DNA from: an uncultured Oscillospiraceae bacterium | GTDB lineage: Bacteria; Bacillota; Clostridia; Oscillospirales; Oscillospiraceae | Assembly: GCA_944385125.1 (NCBI GenBank) | Contig: CALWVZ010000001.1 | Coordinates: forward strand, 79,408-143,407 | Reading direction: 5' to 3' | Length of the DNA stretch: 64,000 nucleotides | In this document: positions 1-9,762 of the stretch, piece by piece | Layout: each line of letters opens with the position of its first letter | Numbering within the stretch: position 1 is the first letter of the stretch | Translations under genes and position numbers: made by a program | Notes under the pieces: generated by a model | Database searches by the model: none | Told to the model about the DNA's origin: nothing | Seen by the model: the letters and a program-made list of their open reading frames with translations, nothing else

Positions 1-1665
1 CCGGCCGATCTTCTCCCTGGCGTCTATGGCAAAGAGACCGTCCATGTTGGCGCCTTTATCCAGGGCCTCACGGCACAGCTCGTCATACTTCAGGACGATA
101 TCCAGCAGTCTGAACTGCTTGGCGTAGGAGGAATAGGCGTCCTCATCCACGAAGGCGTTCTGCTGCAGGAAGTCCTCACGGATCATCTTGGCAGTCTCCA
201 TGGTGAGACGGTCGGAGGCAGACAGGGCGTCCTGACCAACCAGGCGGACGATCTCCTGCAGCTCGCTCTCCTCCTGGAGGATGTGCATGGCCTTGCTGCG
301 GTTCGCCATATAGGTCTCGCCGAACTGCTGAGTGTACCAGCCCTCCAGGCTGTCCAGGTACAGGGAGTAGGAGGTGAGCCAGTTGATGGCAGGGAAGTGA
401 CGGGCATAGGCCAGGCTGGAGTCCAGAGCCCAGAAGACCTTGACTATACGCATGGTGGCCTGGGATACGGGCTCGGATATATCGCCGCCGGGAGGCGACA
501 CGGCGCCGATGGCGGTGACGGAGCCCTGGCGCTCGTCGCTGCCCAGGCACTCCACAACGCCGGCACGCTCATAGAACTGGGCCAGACGGGAGGCCAGGTA
601 GGCGGGGTAACCCTCTTCGCCGGGCATCTCTTCCAGACGGCCGGACATCTCACGCAGGGCCTCGGCCCAGCGGGAGGTGGAGTCGGCCAGAACGGCCACG
701 TCGTAGCCCATGTCACGGAAATACTCGGCTATGGTGATGCCGGTGTAGATGGAGGCCTCACGGGCCGCCACCGGCATGTCGGAGGTGTTTGCGATAAGCA
801 CGGTGCGCTTCATCAGAGGCTCGCCGTTGCGGGGGTCTTTAAGTTCGGGGAACTCCATAAGCACGTCGGTCATCTCGTTGCCCCGCTCGCCGCAGCCTAT
901 GTAGATGACTATGTCCACGTCGGACCACTTGGCCAGCTGGTGCTGCACCACGGTCTTGCCGGAACCGAAGGGGCCGGGTACTGCGGCGGTGCCGCCCTTG
1001 GCGATGGGGAACATGGTGTCGATTATACGCTGCCCGGAGTTCATGGGACGGCTGGGGACGTACTTCTTCTGGTAAGGTCTTGCGATACGCACGGGCCAGC
1101 GCTGGATCATGGTGAGCTTGTGCTCCACGCCCTTGGCGTCCTTCACCACGGCCACCACGTCGTCCACCACGTGCTCGCCGCTCTCCACGCTCACTACCTG
1201 GCCGCTGATGCCGTTGGGGACCATGATCTTGTGGAGGATGGCGCTGGTCTCCTGGACGGTGCCCAGCACGTCGCCGGGGCCCACCTTGTCGCCGGGCTTT
1301 GCCACGGGGACGAAGTCCCATTTCTTCTCCCGGTTCAGGGCAGGCACGTCAATGCCCCTGGCTATGCAGTCCCCGGACAGGTCCCGCATCTCCGGCAGGG
1401 GGCGCTGGATGCCGTCGTAGATGTTGTCCAGCATGCCGGGGCCAAGCTCCACGGACATAGGCATGCCGGTGGTGACTACCTCGGCGCCGGGGCCAAGGCC
1501 GGAGGTCTCTTCATAGACCTGGATGGAGGCCTGGTCGCCGGTCATATTAAGGATCTCGCCTATCAGCCGCTGAGAACCCACGCGGACAACGTCGGAGACG
1601 TTGGCGTCCGCCAGGCCCTCGGCCACGACAAGCGGCCCTGATACTTTAGTAATAGTTCCGCTCAT
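1..1665 (-). CDS. atpA: V-type ATPase catalytic subunit A (3' end off window)
   Basis: Catalytic, nucleotide-binding subunit of the peripheral V1 head. The frame is open from an ATG at 1665 to the left edge (555 codons), so only a few dozen C-terminal residues are missing compared with the usual ~590. The beta-barrel N-terminus is followed by the A-subunit-specific insert (about residues 110-200) and a Walker A motif GPFGSGKT near residue 232. The phrases [19 protein letters not shown] and [12 protein letters not shown] are diagnostic of V/A-type A subunits and rule out F1 beta. It follows subunit F in the minus-strand operon; subunits B and D would be expected just beyond the left edge. Confidence 0.97.
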   Translation of the reverse strand, partial: MSGTITKVSGPLVVAEGLADANVSDVVRVGSQRLIGEILNMTGDQASIQVYEETSGLGPGAEVVTTGMPMSVELGPGMLDNIYDGIQRPLPEMRDLSGDCIARGIDVPALNREKKWDFVPVAKPGDKVGPGDVLGTVQETSAILHKIMVPNGISGQVVSVESGEHVVDDVVAVVKDAKGVEHKLTMIQRWPVRIARPYQKKYVPSRPMNSGQRIIDTMFPIAKGGTAAVPGPFGSGKTVVQHQLAKWSDVDIVIYIGCGERGNEMTDVLMEFPELKDPRNGEPLMKRTVLIANTSDMPVAAREASIYTGITIAEYFRDMGYDVAVLADSTSRWAEALREMSGRLEEMPGEEGYPAYLASRLAQFYERAGVVECLGSDERQGSVTAIGAVSPPGGDISEPVSQATMRIVKVFWALDSSLAYARHFPAINWLTSYSLYLDSLEGWYTQQFGETYMANRSKAMHILQEESELQEIVRLVGQDALSASDRLTMETAKMIREDFLQQNAFVDEDAYSSYAKQFRLLDIVLKYDELCREALDKGANMDGLFAIDAREKIGR

Positions 1666-1705
1666 GTAACTACCTACCTTTTCAGAGTTTGATGGGCGGC
1701 GGGTC

Positions 1706-2026
1706 TCAGTCGCCCAGAATGTTGGTGCCCACGGCACGCTCGACAGCCGCCTTCAGGGCCGACTGTCCCAGACCTATGGAGCCCTCCCTGCCGGGGATGA
1801 GGATTATCGCCGGGGTGGGGCTGTCCTTGAATTTGTTTATCTCTGCGCTCAGCTCCGCTGCAAAGCCCTCTTCTATATAGATGATGGCGTACTCGTCGCT
1901 GCCCCGGGTGAGGCTCTTCAGCACCCGCCCGGCTTCCGCCGCATCCGCCGCCGGATAGGTCTCCAGACCCAGAGCCTTGAAGCCCATGACCGTGTCCCTG
2001 CCGCCGATGACTGCAATTTTAAGCAT
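1706..2026 (-). CDS. atpF: V-type ATPase subunit F
   Basis: Small subunit of the V1 central stalk (106 aa). The protein opens with MLKIAVIGG, the Rossmann-like first strand typical of NtpF, and has the alternating small beta/alpha pattern of the family, including the IIYIEEGFA strand-helix. I chose ATG 2026 over the in-frame ATG at 2035 because family members start directly at this strand. The choice gives an 8-bp ATGCTTAA overlap with the end of subunit C, consistent with translational coupling. Confidence 0.93.
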   Translation of the reverse strand: MLKIAVIGGRDTVMGFKALGLETYPAADAAEAGRVLKSLTRGSDEYAIIYIEEGFAAELSAEINKFKDSPTPAIILIPGREGSIGLGQSALKAAVERAVGTNILGD

Positions 2027-3029
2027 ACATATCACGCAGCCTTTCCCGGATGACCTGGGGGGCTATACCCGCAAGCCTTCCCGTAAGAATCATTCTTATG
2101 GCGGTTATCTCGCCTTCAACGGCGGCCATATAGGCTATCACCGGTTCGCTGCCGTAGCTTATGAGCTTTGCCCCTCTCAGGTAGGCGTTCACGGCATTGT
2201 CGCAGGCCAGCTCAAAAGCTGTCATGCTGCCGCCGCTCAGGCACTCGGCCCCCAGGGCCCCGGCCTTCTCCAGCGGCGTATGGACATACAGGGCGGCAAG
2301 GCTGTCCTTGTCGCCGGATGCCGCCAGGCGCTCCACACCCACATTGCCGCCGGGCACCAGCACCTCGGTCAGGAAGTCCTGGCTCTTGCCCATGCGCAGG
2401 GTACGCACCAGGCTGCGCAGGTTGCTGCTGTCTATAAGCAGGCGGACATAAGACTGGATGAAGGGGCTCTCCATAGCCTTGGCCAGGCTCTGGAGCTCGG
2501 CGTAATAGGCCTTGTCCAGAATAAAGTCCGCCGCCTGAGGATTGCCGCTGCGGGCCAGGACAGTCTTGGCCTCTTCCATGGCCGCCGCCATGGTCTCCGG
2601 CAGCTGCACCCGCTTTTCTTCATTGTACAGCTCCAGCAGCTTCGTCCCCGGGATGCGCCCGGAATCGCTGAGCAGGCGCTTGGGGTCCTGGCCCATGGCC
2701 TCGGCTTTCAGAATGACCTTGGCATTGTGGTAGTCGTAACGCAGCTTGAAGATGTCCACCAGCCGGCTGTCCGGGCAAAAGCGGCCCAGCTCCTCGTATA
2801 TCCGGGAGCGGTGCTTTTCCAGGCTCTCCTCTATCTCCTTGGCGCCCATCTGGGACATGTCCTCATAGCCGCAGTCGCTCAGAAGCTTGGCCGCATCCTC
2901 AAAGGCGGCGGCGTCCAGCATCCTCTCCGCCTTTTCACGGGTGAGAAGCTTGGGCTCTCTGGAGCGAAGCATGGCTGATATGCAGAGAAACGCTTCTTTT
3001 TTATTAGCCAATTTTTTCCCTCCCTGCAT
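2019..3029 (-). CDS. atpC: V-type ATPase subunit C
   Basis: Subunit C (336 aa; AtpC/NtpC, the homologue of eukaryotic subunit d) caps the membrane ring and connects it to the central stalk. It is an all-helical protein with three similar helical bundles. The N-terminal region ISAMLRSREPKLLTREK and the segment FKLRYDYHNAKVILKAE match the pattern of this family. Length is normal. It lies between E and F in the conserved order E-C-F-A. A possible in-frame internal start a few codons downstream would change only the extreme N-terminus. Confidence 0.93.
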   Translation of the reverse strand: MQGGKKLANKKEAFLCISAMLRSREPKLLTREKAERMLDAAAFEDAAKLLSDCGYEDMSQMGAKEIEESLEKHRSRIYEELGRFCPDSRLVDIFKLRYDYHNAKVILKAEAMGQDPKRLLSDSGRIPGTKLLELYNEEKRVQLPETMAAAMEEAKTVLARSGNPQAADFILDKAYYAELQSLAKAMESPFIQSYVRLLIDSSNLRSLVRTLRMGKSQDFLTEVLVPGGNVGVERLAASGDKDSLAALYVHTPLEKAGALGAECLSGGSMTAFELACDNAVNAYLRGAKLISYGSEPVIAYMAAVEGEITAIRMILTGRLAGIAPQVIRERLRDMYA

Positions 3030-3034
3030 GGGGA

Positions 3035-3622
3035 TTATTCAAAAAGAACCTTGGCAAGCTGTGCGGACATCTCGCCCCGGCACAGCTCCACCAGCAGCTC
3101 TATGGTGCAGTTCGCTTCTATGCTGCCCCGCCTGAGAATCAGCCCGCCGGCAAAATCTCCCGTTGCGTTGGAGAGGCTGAGCTTGCCGCCGGGAACAAGG
3201 GCGTTGGCCTTTTCCACCACGGCAGCCCCTACGGCAGTGCGGTCTGCGGCATTAAGGACTATCTCCTCGTCCCCGGTGACGGCGGCCTGGGCAGCCAGCT
3301 TGGCCAGCAGCTCTATGTACTTGTCCTGGGGGAGCTGCACCAGCAGCTGCTCGGCCAGGTCAAAGCTCTCCGACACCATATCCTGCTTCAGGGCCAGCAG
3401 GGCCTTGCGGGCCTCCATCTGGTTGAGGCGTTCCACGCTGTCTATATTGTCCTGGCAGACCTTCACGCCCTGGCGGATCTTCTCGGCGTAGCGCTCCTTG
3501 GCCTTGGCCTCGTAGCTCTTGCGGATCTCAGCGCACTGCAGCTCAGCTTGAGCAAGTATCGCGTCGGCCTGAGCCTTGGCATCAGCCTGGATGTGCGCGA
3601 TTATTTTTTCAGTGCCTTTCAT
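3035..3622 (-). CDS. atpE: V-type ATPase subunit E (peripheral stalk)
   Basis: Subunit E (195 aa) pairs with subunit G/H to form the peripheral stator stalk. The first ~110 residues are a long charged helix rich in Ala, Gln, Lys and Glu (AHIQADAKAQADAILAQAE), expected to form the coiled coil. The C-terminal half is the globular alpha/beta head that contacts A/B, ending in the typical glycine-rich turn and GGLILRRGSIEANCTIE strand. It is spaced 5 bp from the next gene, subunit C. Confidence 0.93.
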   Translation of the reverse strand: MKGTEKIIAHIQADAKAQADAILAQAELQCAEIRKSYEAKAKERYAEKIRQGVKVCQDNIDSVERLNQMEARKALLALKQDMVSESFDLAEQLLVQLPQDKYIELLAKLAAQAAVTGDEEIVLNAADRTAVGAAVVEKANALVPGGKLSLSNATGDFAGGLILRRGSIEANCTIELLVELCRGEMSAQLAKVLFE

Positions 3623-3674
3623 TGACGATCTCCAATCTGATATAAATTTTTTGTGGGTAAGGACAGCAGATCTA

Positions 3675-4175
<501 letters not shown>

Positions 4176-6125
4176 TTATTCTGCTACATTGTAGTATTTG
4201 GTTTTGACTTCAAGGGGATCGAAGGGCCGCCCGCCGTCCTCATAGAATTTGCCGAAATACTCCAGGCACTGGAGTCGCAGGTCGTGGACATAGCAGCCCA
4301 GCAGGTTCAGCGCAAAGTTCAGGCTGTGGCCTATTATGAAGATCACGGCGAAGAACACGATATTGTTGGCGATGGCCCCTATGGTGTTGAACACCGTGGC
4401 TATAACGGAGCCGGCCAGCATCAGGGCCATGATACGGGAATAGGACAGGATATCGCCGAACCAGCCGGTGGCGGTATTGTACAGCGTGGTGAAGATGCTC
4501 AGCAGCTTGCCGAAGCCTTTGGCGCTGCGGCTGCCGCCGTAAAACACCATCAGCAGGCCAATGACCAGCACCACAGGCACGCCGGCGACGTTTCCAAGGC
4601 CCAGAGCCAGAAGCCCCGCTCCGATAAAGGTGACCCACAGGGCCCCTTCTTCCCAGATGCCGTCGGCCAGCTGGCCCCGCTTCACCTTTTTCACGAAGTT
4701 GATCACCATGCCGGTGTTCAGGTGGATAAGGCCCAGCACCATGGCCCCTACCAGCACCATCATGCTGTCGGTCATGGGGTTGAAGAGAGAGGGCAGCACG
4801 CCCCAGCCCTCGCCCAGATTCATGATGATGCCTATCTGCTCCAAGGCGTTGCCGAAGAAGCCGCCGGTGAGGGCGCCCATGACAAAGGTGGAGATGCCGC
4901 CGTAAAGCAGCAGCTGGCAGAAGGACAGGGTGCCCCTCCTGGGCTTTATCTTTTTCATGGCCACCAGAGCCGCTATTATCATGATGAGTCCGTAACCCAT
5001 GTCCGCCATCATAAGCCCGTAGAACAAAATGAAGAAGGGGGCCATCAGCGGGTTGGGGTCCAGGCTGCCGTAGGCCGGCAGACTGTACATGTCGGTGACC
5101 ATGTTCAATGCATTGGTCAGTTTGTTGTTCTTGAGTTTTACAGGGACCTGGGCATATTCGCTCTCCTCCGGCTCCATGGTCTCCCAGGCGCAGCCGAAGT
5201 CTTCGAATACCTTTACCAGCTCCTCTTCCCGCTCCTCAGGTATCCAGCCCTCCATCACCACGGTGGTCTGGGTGCCGTAGAGCTTATCGTCCGCCTCCGC
5301 CAGGGCTATCTTGGTGCTGACCCGGTCGGCGGCCAGTTTCAGCTCGTCCCGACGCACGGCCTCGGCCACGATGTTCTCCACGCAGCCGGCCTTCTCCTTT
5401 GCCAGCTCCGCAAGCTGCTGTCTGGCCTGGAGCGTACACTCCTTTGCCGTGCCGTTCATGCCGCCCAGATTGCCGGCGGTGAAGGCAAAGCCCCTCAGGC
5501 ACTCCTGCATGGCGGGGATCTTTTCCCTCATGGCCACAAGCAGAACATATCTGTCCCTCTTGTCCTCGTTGATCTGGAAAAGCTCGCTCTCCTCGTCCAC
5601 AGCCTCTATGGCAGCCTGTACCTGGCTCAGCTCTGTCTTGACGGATATGGTGCCCATGAGCACCCCACAGCGCTCCGTGCCCTCGGTATTCAGGGCCAGG
5701 TCCAGGTCCAGCCAGGGCTGGAGGCTCTCGATTATGCTGCGCTGGCGGCTCTCCTCGGCGCTGATGCGCTTGATGCGGGAGTCGTAGCCCTCTATGGCCT
5801 CGGCTATGCGCAGAGCCCCGGTGAGCCCGGTGTCGTCCAGGAAGACCACATCCTCCAGCTCGGGCTTGGCGGAGAGCATCTTCTCCTTTTTGGGCGCATA
5901 TGTATTCAGCAGGGCAATGGCGTGGTTGAGGCTGGTATACTGGGATTTGAGAGTTGCCGTGTCGCTGCTCTCCCGGCTGACGATATTCTCCAGCTGGGAG
6001 AGCTGTATCTCGCCCTCCAGCTCCGAAAACTCCACGCAGCCATGGCGGATAAGCTCTCGCAGCAGCTCGTCCTTCTTGGAACGGACAGCCATGAGCCGGA
6101 GCTTTTTCATTTTTAAAATGGCCAT
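4176..6125 (-). CDS. atpI: V-type ATPase subunit I (stator, a-subunit)
   Basis: Subunit I (649 aa), the static half of the ion channel. The N-terminal ~330 residues are soluble and coiled-coil-rich, with MKKLRLMAVRSKKDELL at the start typical of NtpI. The C-terminal half has about seven or eight membrane helices. The helix carrying FGDILSYSRIMALMLAGSVIA contains the essential Arg that faces the K-subunit carboxylate. ATG 6125 shares one base with the TGA of the preceding subunit G gene (TGATG), so translation is probably coupled. Confidence 0.96.
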   Translation of the reverse strand: MAILKMKKLRLMAVRSKKDELLRELIRHGCVEFSELEGEIQLSQLENIVSRESSDTATLKSQYTSLNHAIALLNTYAPKKEKMLSAKPELEDVVFLDDTGLTGALRIAEAIEGYDSRIKRISAEESRQRSIIESLQPWLDLDLALNTEGTERCGVLMGTISVKTELSQVQAAIEAVDEESELFQINEDKRDRYVLLVAMREKIPAMQECLRGFAFTAGNLGGMNGTAKECTLQARQQLAELAKEKAGCVENIVAEAVRRDELKLAADRVSTKIALAEADDKLYGTQTTVVMEGWIPEEREEELVKVFEDFGCAWETMEPEESEYAQVPVKLKNNKLTNALNMVTDMYSLPAYGSLDPNPLMAPFFILFYGLMMADMGYGLIMIIAALVAMKKIKPRRGTLSFCQLLLYGGISTFVMGALTGGFFGNALEQIGIIMNLGEGWGVLPSLFNPMTDSMMVLVGAMVLGLIHLNTGMVINFVKKVKRGQLADGIWEEGALWVTFIGAGLLALGLGNVAGVPVVLVIGLLMVFYGGSRSAKGFGKLLSIFTTLYNTATGWFGDILSYSRIMALMLAGSVIATVFNTIGAIANNIVFFAVIFIIGHSLNFALNLLGCYVHDLRLQCLEYFGKFYEDGGRPFDPLEVKTKYYNVAE

Positions 6126-6439
6126 CAGCTATTCACTATCCTTTCCACTACGAGACTTGCCGCCTGCTCCAGCCTGGCTTCCGCTCTGGAGCGCAGAACA
6201 GCCTTTTGGTTTTCCAGCTCCCCTGCCAGGGCTTTTGCGCTGCCCTTGGCCTTTTCCTTTGCCTGGCGGTTGAGCTCGGCCAGCTCCTCCTCGGCCTTGG
6301 CCCCTGCGGCCTCTACCGCAGCCTTCCCTGCAGCTTCCGCATCGGAGAGCATCTGCTTTGACCGCCCTTCCGCCGCCGCAACTGCGGCCTTGGCCTCATG
6401 CTCGGCCTGGGCGATGCTGCTTATCGCTTCAAATGACAT
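6125..6439 (-). CDS. atpH: V-type ATPase subunit G/H (peripheral stalk helix)
   Basis: First gene of the operon, 104 aa, almost entirely one Ala/Glu/Lys-rich helix (heptads such as AEHEAKAAVAAAEGRSKQ). This is the signature of the G/H stalk partner of subunit E. I chose ATG 6439 because a GAGGGGG ribosome site lies 7 bases upstream; an in-frame GTG at 6445 sits inside that site. Sequence conservation in this family is low, so the assignment rests on composition, length and position. Confidence 0.88.
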   Translation of the reverse strand: MSFEAISSIAQAEHEAKAAVAAAEGRSKQMLSDAEAAGKAAVEAAGAKAEEELAELNRQAKEKAKGSAKALAGELENQKAVLRSRAEARLEQAASLVVERIVNS

Positions 6440-6499
6440 TGGCACACCCCCTCTTCGGTTGAGTTTGAGTATTAACAGAACAATATGCCCGGTTAAGCT

Positions 6500-6515
6500 G
6501 TTAACACTTGTTAAC
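6500..6515. promoter_or_regulatory. Palindromic operator candidate upstream of V-ATPase operon
   Basis: Perfect inverted repeat GTTAACA-CT-TGTTAAC. It begins within a few bases downstream of the predicted start point of the proximal V-ATPase promoter, where a repressor would block initiation. It resembles but does not match the clostridial Rex consensus (TTGTTAANNNNTTAACAA). The binding protein is unknown. Confidence 0.5.
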
Positions 6516-6524
6516 GGTATTTTA

Positions 6525-6553
6525 ATGATACCTCAGGACAGCAATTCTTTCAA
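6525..6553 (-). promoter_or_regulatory. Proximal promoter of V-ATPase operon
   Basis: Minus-strand TTGAAA (6553-6548), 17-bp spacer, TATCAT (6530-6525). It would start transcription about 75-80 bases before the subunit G start codon. Confidence 0.6.
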
Positions 6554-6690
6554 GGCAAATCTTCCCTTTTCCTTGACAAAATAATTACATTCCGTCATAC
6601 ATAGGGAAAATGAGCCCTGCGTCCCGCCGGGCATCTCCGCCGCCGGAGCTTTGTCTCCTCCGGCTTGCAGATACTTTCAATACTTTAACC

Positions 6691-6719
6691 ATTATAATGT
6701 TTTGTCAGTAAATTGTCAA
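6691..6719 (-). promoter_or_regulatory. Distal consensus sigma-A promoter of V-ATPase operon
   Basis: Minus-strand TTGACA (6719-6714), 17-bp spacer, TATAAT (6696-6691): an exact consensus promoter. It gives a leader of about 240 bases that contains a small hairpin (CCGGAG/CTCCGG at 6642-6662) and then the second promoter. The 6440-6868 gap otherwise holds no gene that I can see. Confidence 0.75.
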
Positions 6720-6823
6720 ACCTTTGGCTCCCTGCGCTGGATAGATTTTTCTTGTTTTTTCCGCCCATATTTCGTCATTATGTACATGAAAAGTTTTCAC
6801 GGGGGCAGCTTCGGAGAAGCCGC

Positions 6824-6860
6824 TTCGGCCCCGCCGGGAAAAGCTCCCCGGGGGGCCGAA
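6824..6860 (-). terminator. Hairpin after ypeB
   Basis: TTCGGCCCC (6824-6832) pairs with GGGGCCGAA (6852-6860), with further GC pairing inside. It lies a few bases beyond the ypeB stop. The U-tract is poor, so it may be a weak terminator or an mRNA 3' stabiliser. Confidence 0.5.
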
Positions 6861-6868
6861 AGCTGCTC

Positions 6869-8128
6869 TCAGATATCTATCCTGCACTGTTTTCCCGTTT
6901 CAGCATTTACGTATATCCTCAGGCTCTCCCCTGCCTCATTGAGGCAGCTGAACTCATAGCAGGGCAGCTCCCTGCCCCCTTCGCTCTCTATGGTCACCCG
7001 GCGCACGCCCTGGCTGCTGACGCTCTCCGGCAGTTGCCCTGCCGCCGTCTCCTCGTCGGTGTCCCAGCTCAGCTCCGCCGGCTCATAGCTGTAGTCCTCG
7101 GCGTTGTAGGCATAGATGCTGCCGTCGTCCAGGGCCACGGAGACCTTCACCCCGCTGCCCAGACGCAGGGCTTCGTCCTGGACCTGGGCAAAGTTGAAGC
7201 TGGCTATGGCGCCGCTGTCCCCATAGCTCACCAGGGCCATGTCCTCCAGCTCCAGGGAAGCCAGGAACTGCTCCGCCTTCTGCCGGGCCTTCTCCGTGCT
7301 CAGCCTGCCGGAGCTCACCAGGCGGGAGCTGCCCATAGATTCCAGGCCCCTGCTGCTGACGCAGATCATCAGGTCCCCGGAGCTGTAGCAGCGGCGGCCC
7401 CCGGCGCCGGAATAGCTGTACTCCTCCTTCAGCTCCAGGGGCTCCACCCCCGCCGCCTTGGCGGCCAGCTCCTTTGCCTGCTCCTGGCTGAGCTCCCCGG
7501 CCTCCTGCTCCTCTTTCAGCGTGTACTTGCCGTCGTATTCAAAGGCCCCGCCGTCAAAGCCGCTCTCATATTCCAGCAGGGCGGCGCTGATCTTCTGCCC
7601 CTCCGGCTCTCCCACGTTTTGCAGCCGCTCTTCCCCGCTGTCCAGCAGCACAAGCCCGTTGTTCAGGTCCATTTGCAGCTGCCTCAGCAGGGCGGCAAAG
7701 TCCACCGCCTGCCGGGACAGGCTCTCCAGCTGCTCCAGCTGCTGCGTGCTGAAGCCCTCCTCCGCCGCCGCCGGGGCCAGGCTGTAGGCGTAGTCCCCCG
7801 CCAGGTTCAGGAAAGAGGCCAGATTCTCCAGTTCCTGCGTGGCGAAGGGCAGGCTCAGCATGGCCGCCTCCGCCGCCGACGCTCCGGCGAACACCTGGCC
7901 GCAGAGACTGGAGCACAGGCCGCCGTCGGTGGCGTAAAGGCTCTTTTTCAGCGCCGCCCCCATGGAGTCCACCGCCTTTACCGTGGTCTCAAAGGCAGCT
8001 CTGGAGCTGTAGGCCGCCGCCCGACGGTAGTCCGTGAGACGGCTGTAGCCCACAGCGCAGCAGACGCTGAGCGCCACCAGGGCGGCGGCGATATAGGTTC
8101 CAAAAATAAATTTGGCTTTTCGGGACAT
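6869..8128 (-). CDS. ypeB: Spore germination protein YpeB
   Basis: 419-aa single-pass membrane protein. It has an N-terminal helix at about residues 8-27, a helical stalk, then repeated PepSY-like domains (YDGKY..LKEEQEAGELSQEQAKELAAKAAG; STEKARQKAEQFL), the architecture of YpeB. In Bacillus, YpeB is needed to place and stabilise the cortex lytic enzyme SleB in spores. No sleB is adjacent here. I chose ATG 8128: its ribosome site AGAGGTG lies 6 bases upstream and swallows the alternative GTG at 8137. That ribosome site is inside the preceding terminator stem (8130-8173). Confidence 0.85.
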   Translation of the reverse strand: MSRKAKFIFGTYIAAALVALSVCCAVGYSRLTDYRRAAAYSSRAAFETTVKAVDSMGAALKKSLYATDGGLCSSLCGQVFAGASAAEAAMLSLPFATQELENLASFLNLAGDYAYSLAPAAAEEGFSTQQLEQLESLSRQAVDFAALLRQLQMDLNNGLVLLDSGEERLQNVGEPEGQKISAALLEYESGFDGGAFEYDGKYTLKEEQEAGELSQEQAKELAAKAAGVEPLELKEEYSYSGAGGRRCYSSGDLMICVSSRGLESMGSSRLVSSGRLSTEKARQKAEQFLASLELEDMALVSYGDSGAIASFNFAQVQDEALRLGSGVKVSVALDDGSIYAYNAEDYSYEPAELSWDTDEETAAGQLPESVSSQGVRRVTIESEGGRELPCYEFSCLNEAGESLRIYVNAETGKQCRIDI

Positions 8129-8129
8129 A

Positions 8130-8173
8130 AAAAACACCTCTTCTGGTCTATCATTTCCAAAAGAGGTGTTTTT
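8130..8173 (-). terminator. gltX terminator overlapping the ypeB ribosome site
   Basis: AAAAACACCTCTT (8130-8142) is perfectly complementary to AAGAGGTGTTTTT (8161-8173), with an 18-base loop. On the minus strand the second arm contains the ypeB Shine-Dalgarno AGAGGTG, followed by the T-run and ATG 8128. The same hairpin can therefore end gltX transcripts and mask the ypeB ribosome site in any readthrough RNA. Confidence 0.75.
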
Positions 8174-8206
8174 ATGAATGGGCGGAAAATTATCCTGCCC
8201 GGGCTT

Positions 8207-9691
8207 TTATTTCAGCTTTTCAAGGCCCAGCCTCAGGCGGCGGAGGGTCTCCTCCCGGCCCAGGATGCGGCAGATCTCCACGGCGCCCCCGGGAGTCACC
8301 GCCTTGCCGGCGGCGGCGATGCGCACGGGCCACATCACCACGGAGTTCTTCACTCCCAGCTCCTGGGCCAGAGCCAGCATGGCATTCATGATGCTCTCGT
8401 CCTCCCAACTATCCAGAGCCTCGAAGCGGGGTATCATCAGATCCAGGGCCTGCTTTGCGCTCTCCGGGCTGGACTTTGACTTCTTGTGGACGAAAAGCTC
8501 CCTGTCGTAGTCCGGCAGGCTGTCGAAAAAGTCCAGCTTCTCCGGGATATCGGTGAGCAGCTCGGTGCGCTGCTGCAGCAGGGCGGCTATGGCGGAGGCG
8601 TCATAGCCGGGGTTCTTCACTGCGCTGCGGATATAAGGCTGGGCAAGCTCTGCAAAGGTCTCCGGGCTCATGGCGCGGATATACTCGCTGTTGAAGTACT
8701 TGAGCTTCTCTATATCGAAGATGGCGGGGGACTTGGATATGCCGGCTATGTCGAAGCAGTCAACCAGCTCCCGCAGGGAGAAGATCTCCTGCTCCGCCTG
8801 CTCCCCTCTGGGGCTCCAGCCCAGAAGGGTCACGTAGTTTATCACCGCATCGGTGAGGAAGCCCTGGGCGATAAGGTCCTCGTAGGAGGGGTCGCCGTGG
8901 CGCTTGGACATCTTGTTGTGGGCGTCCCGCATGACGGGGGAACAGTGGACATACTTGGGTATCTCCCAGCCGAAGCCCTCATACAGCAGATTGTACTTGG
9001 GGGCGGAGGAGAGGTACTCGCTGCCCCTCACCACATGGGTGATGCCCATCAGATGGTCGTCGATGACGTTTGCAAAGTTGTAGGTGGGCAGGCCGTCCCG
9101 CTTCAAGAGCACCTGGTCGTCCAGGGTGGAGTTTTCCACGGTGATGTCCCCGAAGATCTCGTCATGGAAAGTGGTGCTGCCCTCATGGGGGATGAGCTGG
9201 CGGATGACATAGGCTTCTCCCGCTGCGGCTCTCCGATCCGACTCCTCCCGGCTCATAAAGCGGCAGGGGTCGTCCCCCCGGTCAAAGTCCCCGCTGTCCT
9301 CCTCGCTCTCGGTCTTCTCGCAGAAGCAGCGGTAGGCATGGCCCCGCTCCATCAGCAGCTGCGCATATTCCTTATAGTAGGGCTGCCGCTCCGTCTGGAT
9401 ATAGGGGGCCACAGGGCCGCCCACGTCCGGCCCCTCGTCGTGCTCCAGGTGGCACTGGGCCATGGTCTTATATATTACCTCCACGGCCCCCTCCACCTGG
9501 CGGACCTGGTCGGTATCTTCAATGCGCAAAATGAACTTGCCCCCGGCGTGGCGGGCAATGAGATAAGTATAGAGGGCGGTGCGCAGATTGCCCACGTGCA
9601 TATACCCGGTGGGAGAGGGAGCAAAGCGGGTGCGGACCTCCCCGTGGGGGATCTTGTCCTCCATCTCTCTGAACCAGCTCATGTCTTTCAT
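8207..9691 (-). CDS. gltX: Glutamyl-tRNA synthetase
   Basis: Class I synthetase charging tRNA-Glu (494 aa). The HIGH-type motif is in APSPTGYMHVGNLRTALY near residue 25, the KMSKS-type motif is NKMSKRHGD around residue 255, and the C-terminal helical anticodon-binding domain follows. I chose ATG 9691 because GGAGG precedes it by 9 bases; the frame also opens from a TTG at 9715, which lacks a good site. It is transcribed divergently from trpS and followed by a strong terminator overlapping ypeB. Confidence 0.98.
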   Translation of the reverse strand: MKDMSWFREMEDKIPHGEVRTRFAPSPTGYMHVGNLRTALYTYLIARHAGGKFILRIEDTDQVRQVEGAVEVIYKTMAQCHLEHDEGPDVGGPVAPYIQTERQPYYKEYAQLLMERGHAYRCFCEKTESEEDSGDFDRGDDPCRFMSREESDRRAAAGEAYVIRQLIPHEGSTTFHDEIFGDITVENSTLDDQVLLKRDGLPTYNFANVIDDHLMGITHVVRGSEYLSSAPKYNLLYEGFGWEIPKYVHCSPVMRDAHNKMSKRHGDPSYEDLIAQGFLTDAVINYVTLLGWSPRGEQAEQEIFSLRELVDCFDIAGISKSPAIFDIEKLKYFNSEYIRAMSPETFAELAQPYIRSAVKNPGYDASAIAALLQQRTELLTDIPEKLDFFDSLPDYDRELFVHKKSKSSPESAKQALDLMIPRFEALDSWEDESIMNAMLALAQELGVKNSVVMWPVRIAAAGKAVTPGGAVEICRILGREETLRRLRLGLEKLK

Positions 9692-9733
9692 ATTCCAAAG
9701 CCTCCAAAAAAGCAATTATTTTTACCCACGCAC

Positions 9734-9762
9734 ATATTATTTTATATTTTACCTGTTGTCAA
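9734..9762 (-). promoter_or_regulatory. Promoter of gltX
   Basis: Minus-strand TTGACA (9762-9757), 17-bp spacer, TAATAT (9739-9734). The -35 overlaps the -35 of the divergent trpS promoter. Confidence 0.5.

Noticed and set aside
1-1665. F1-ATPase beta subunit
   Set aside because: The ~90-residue insert and neighbouring E, C, F, I and K genes show the V/A type.
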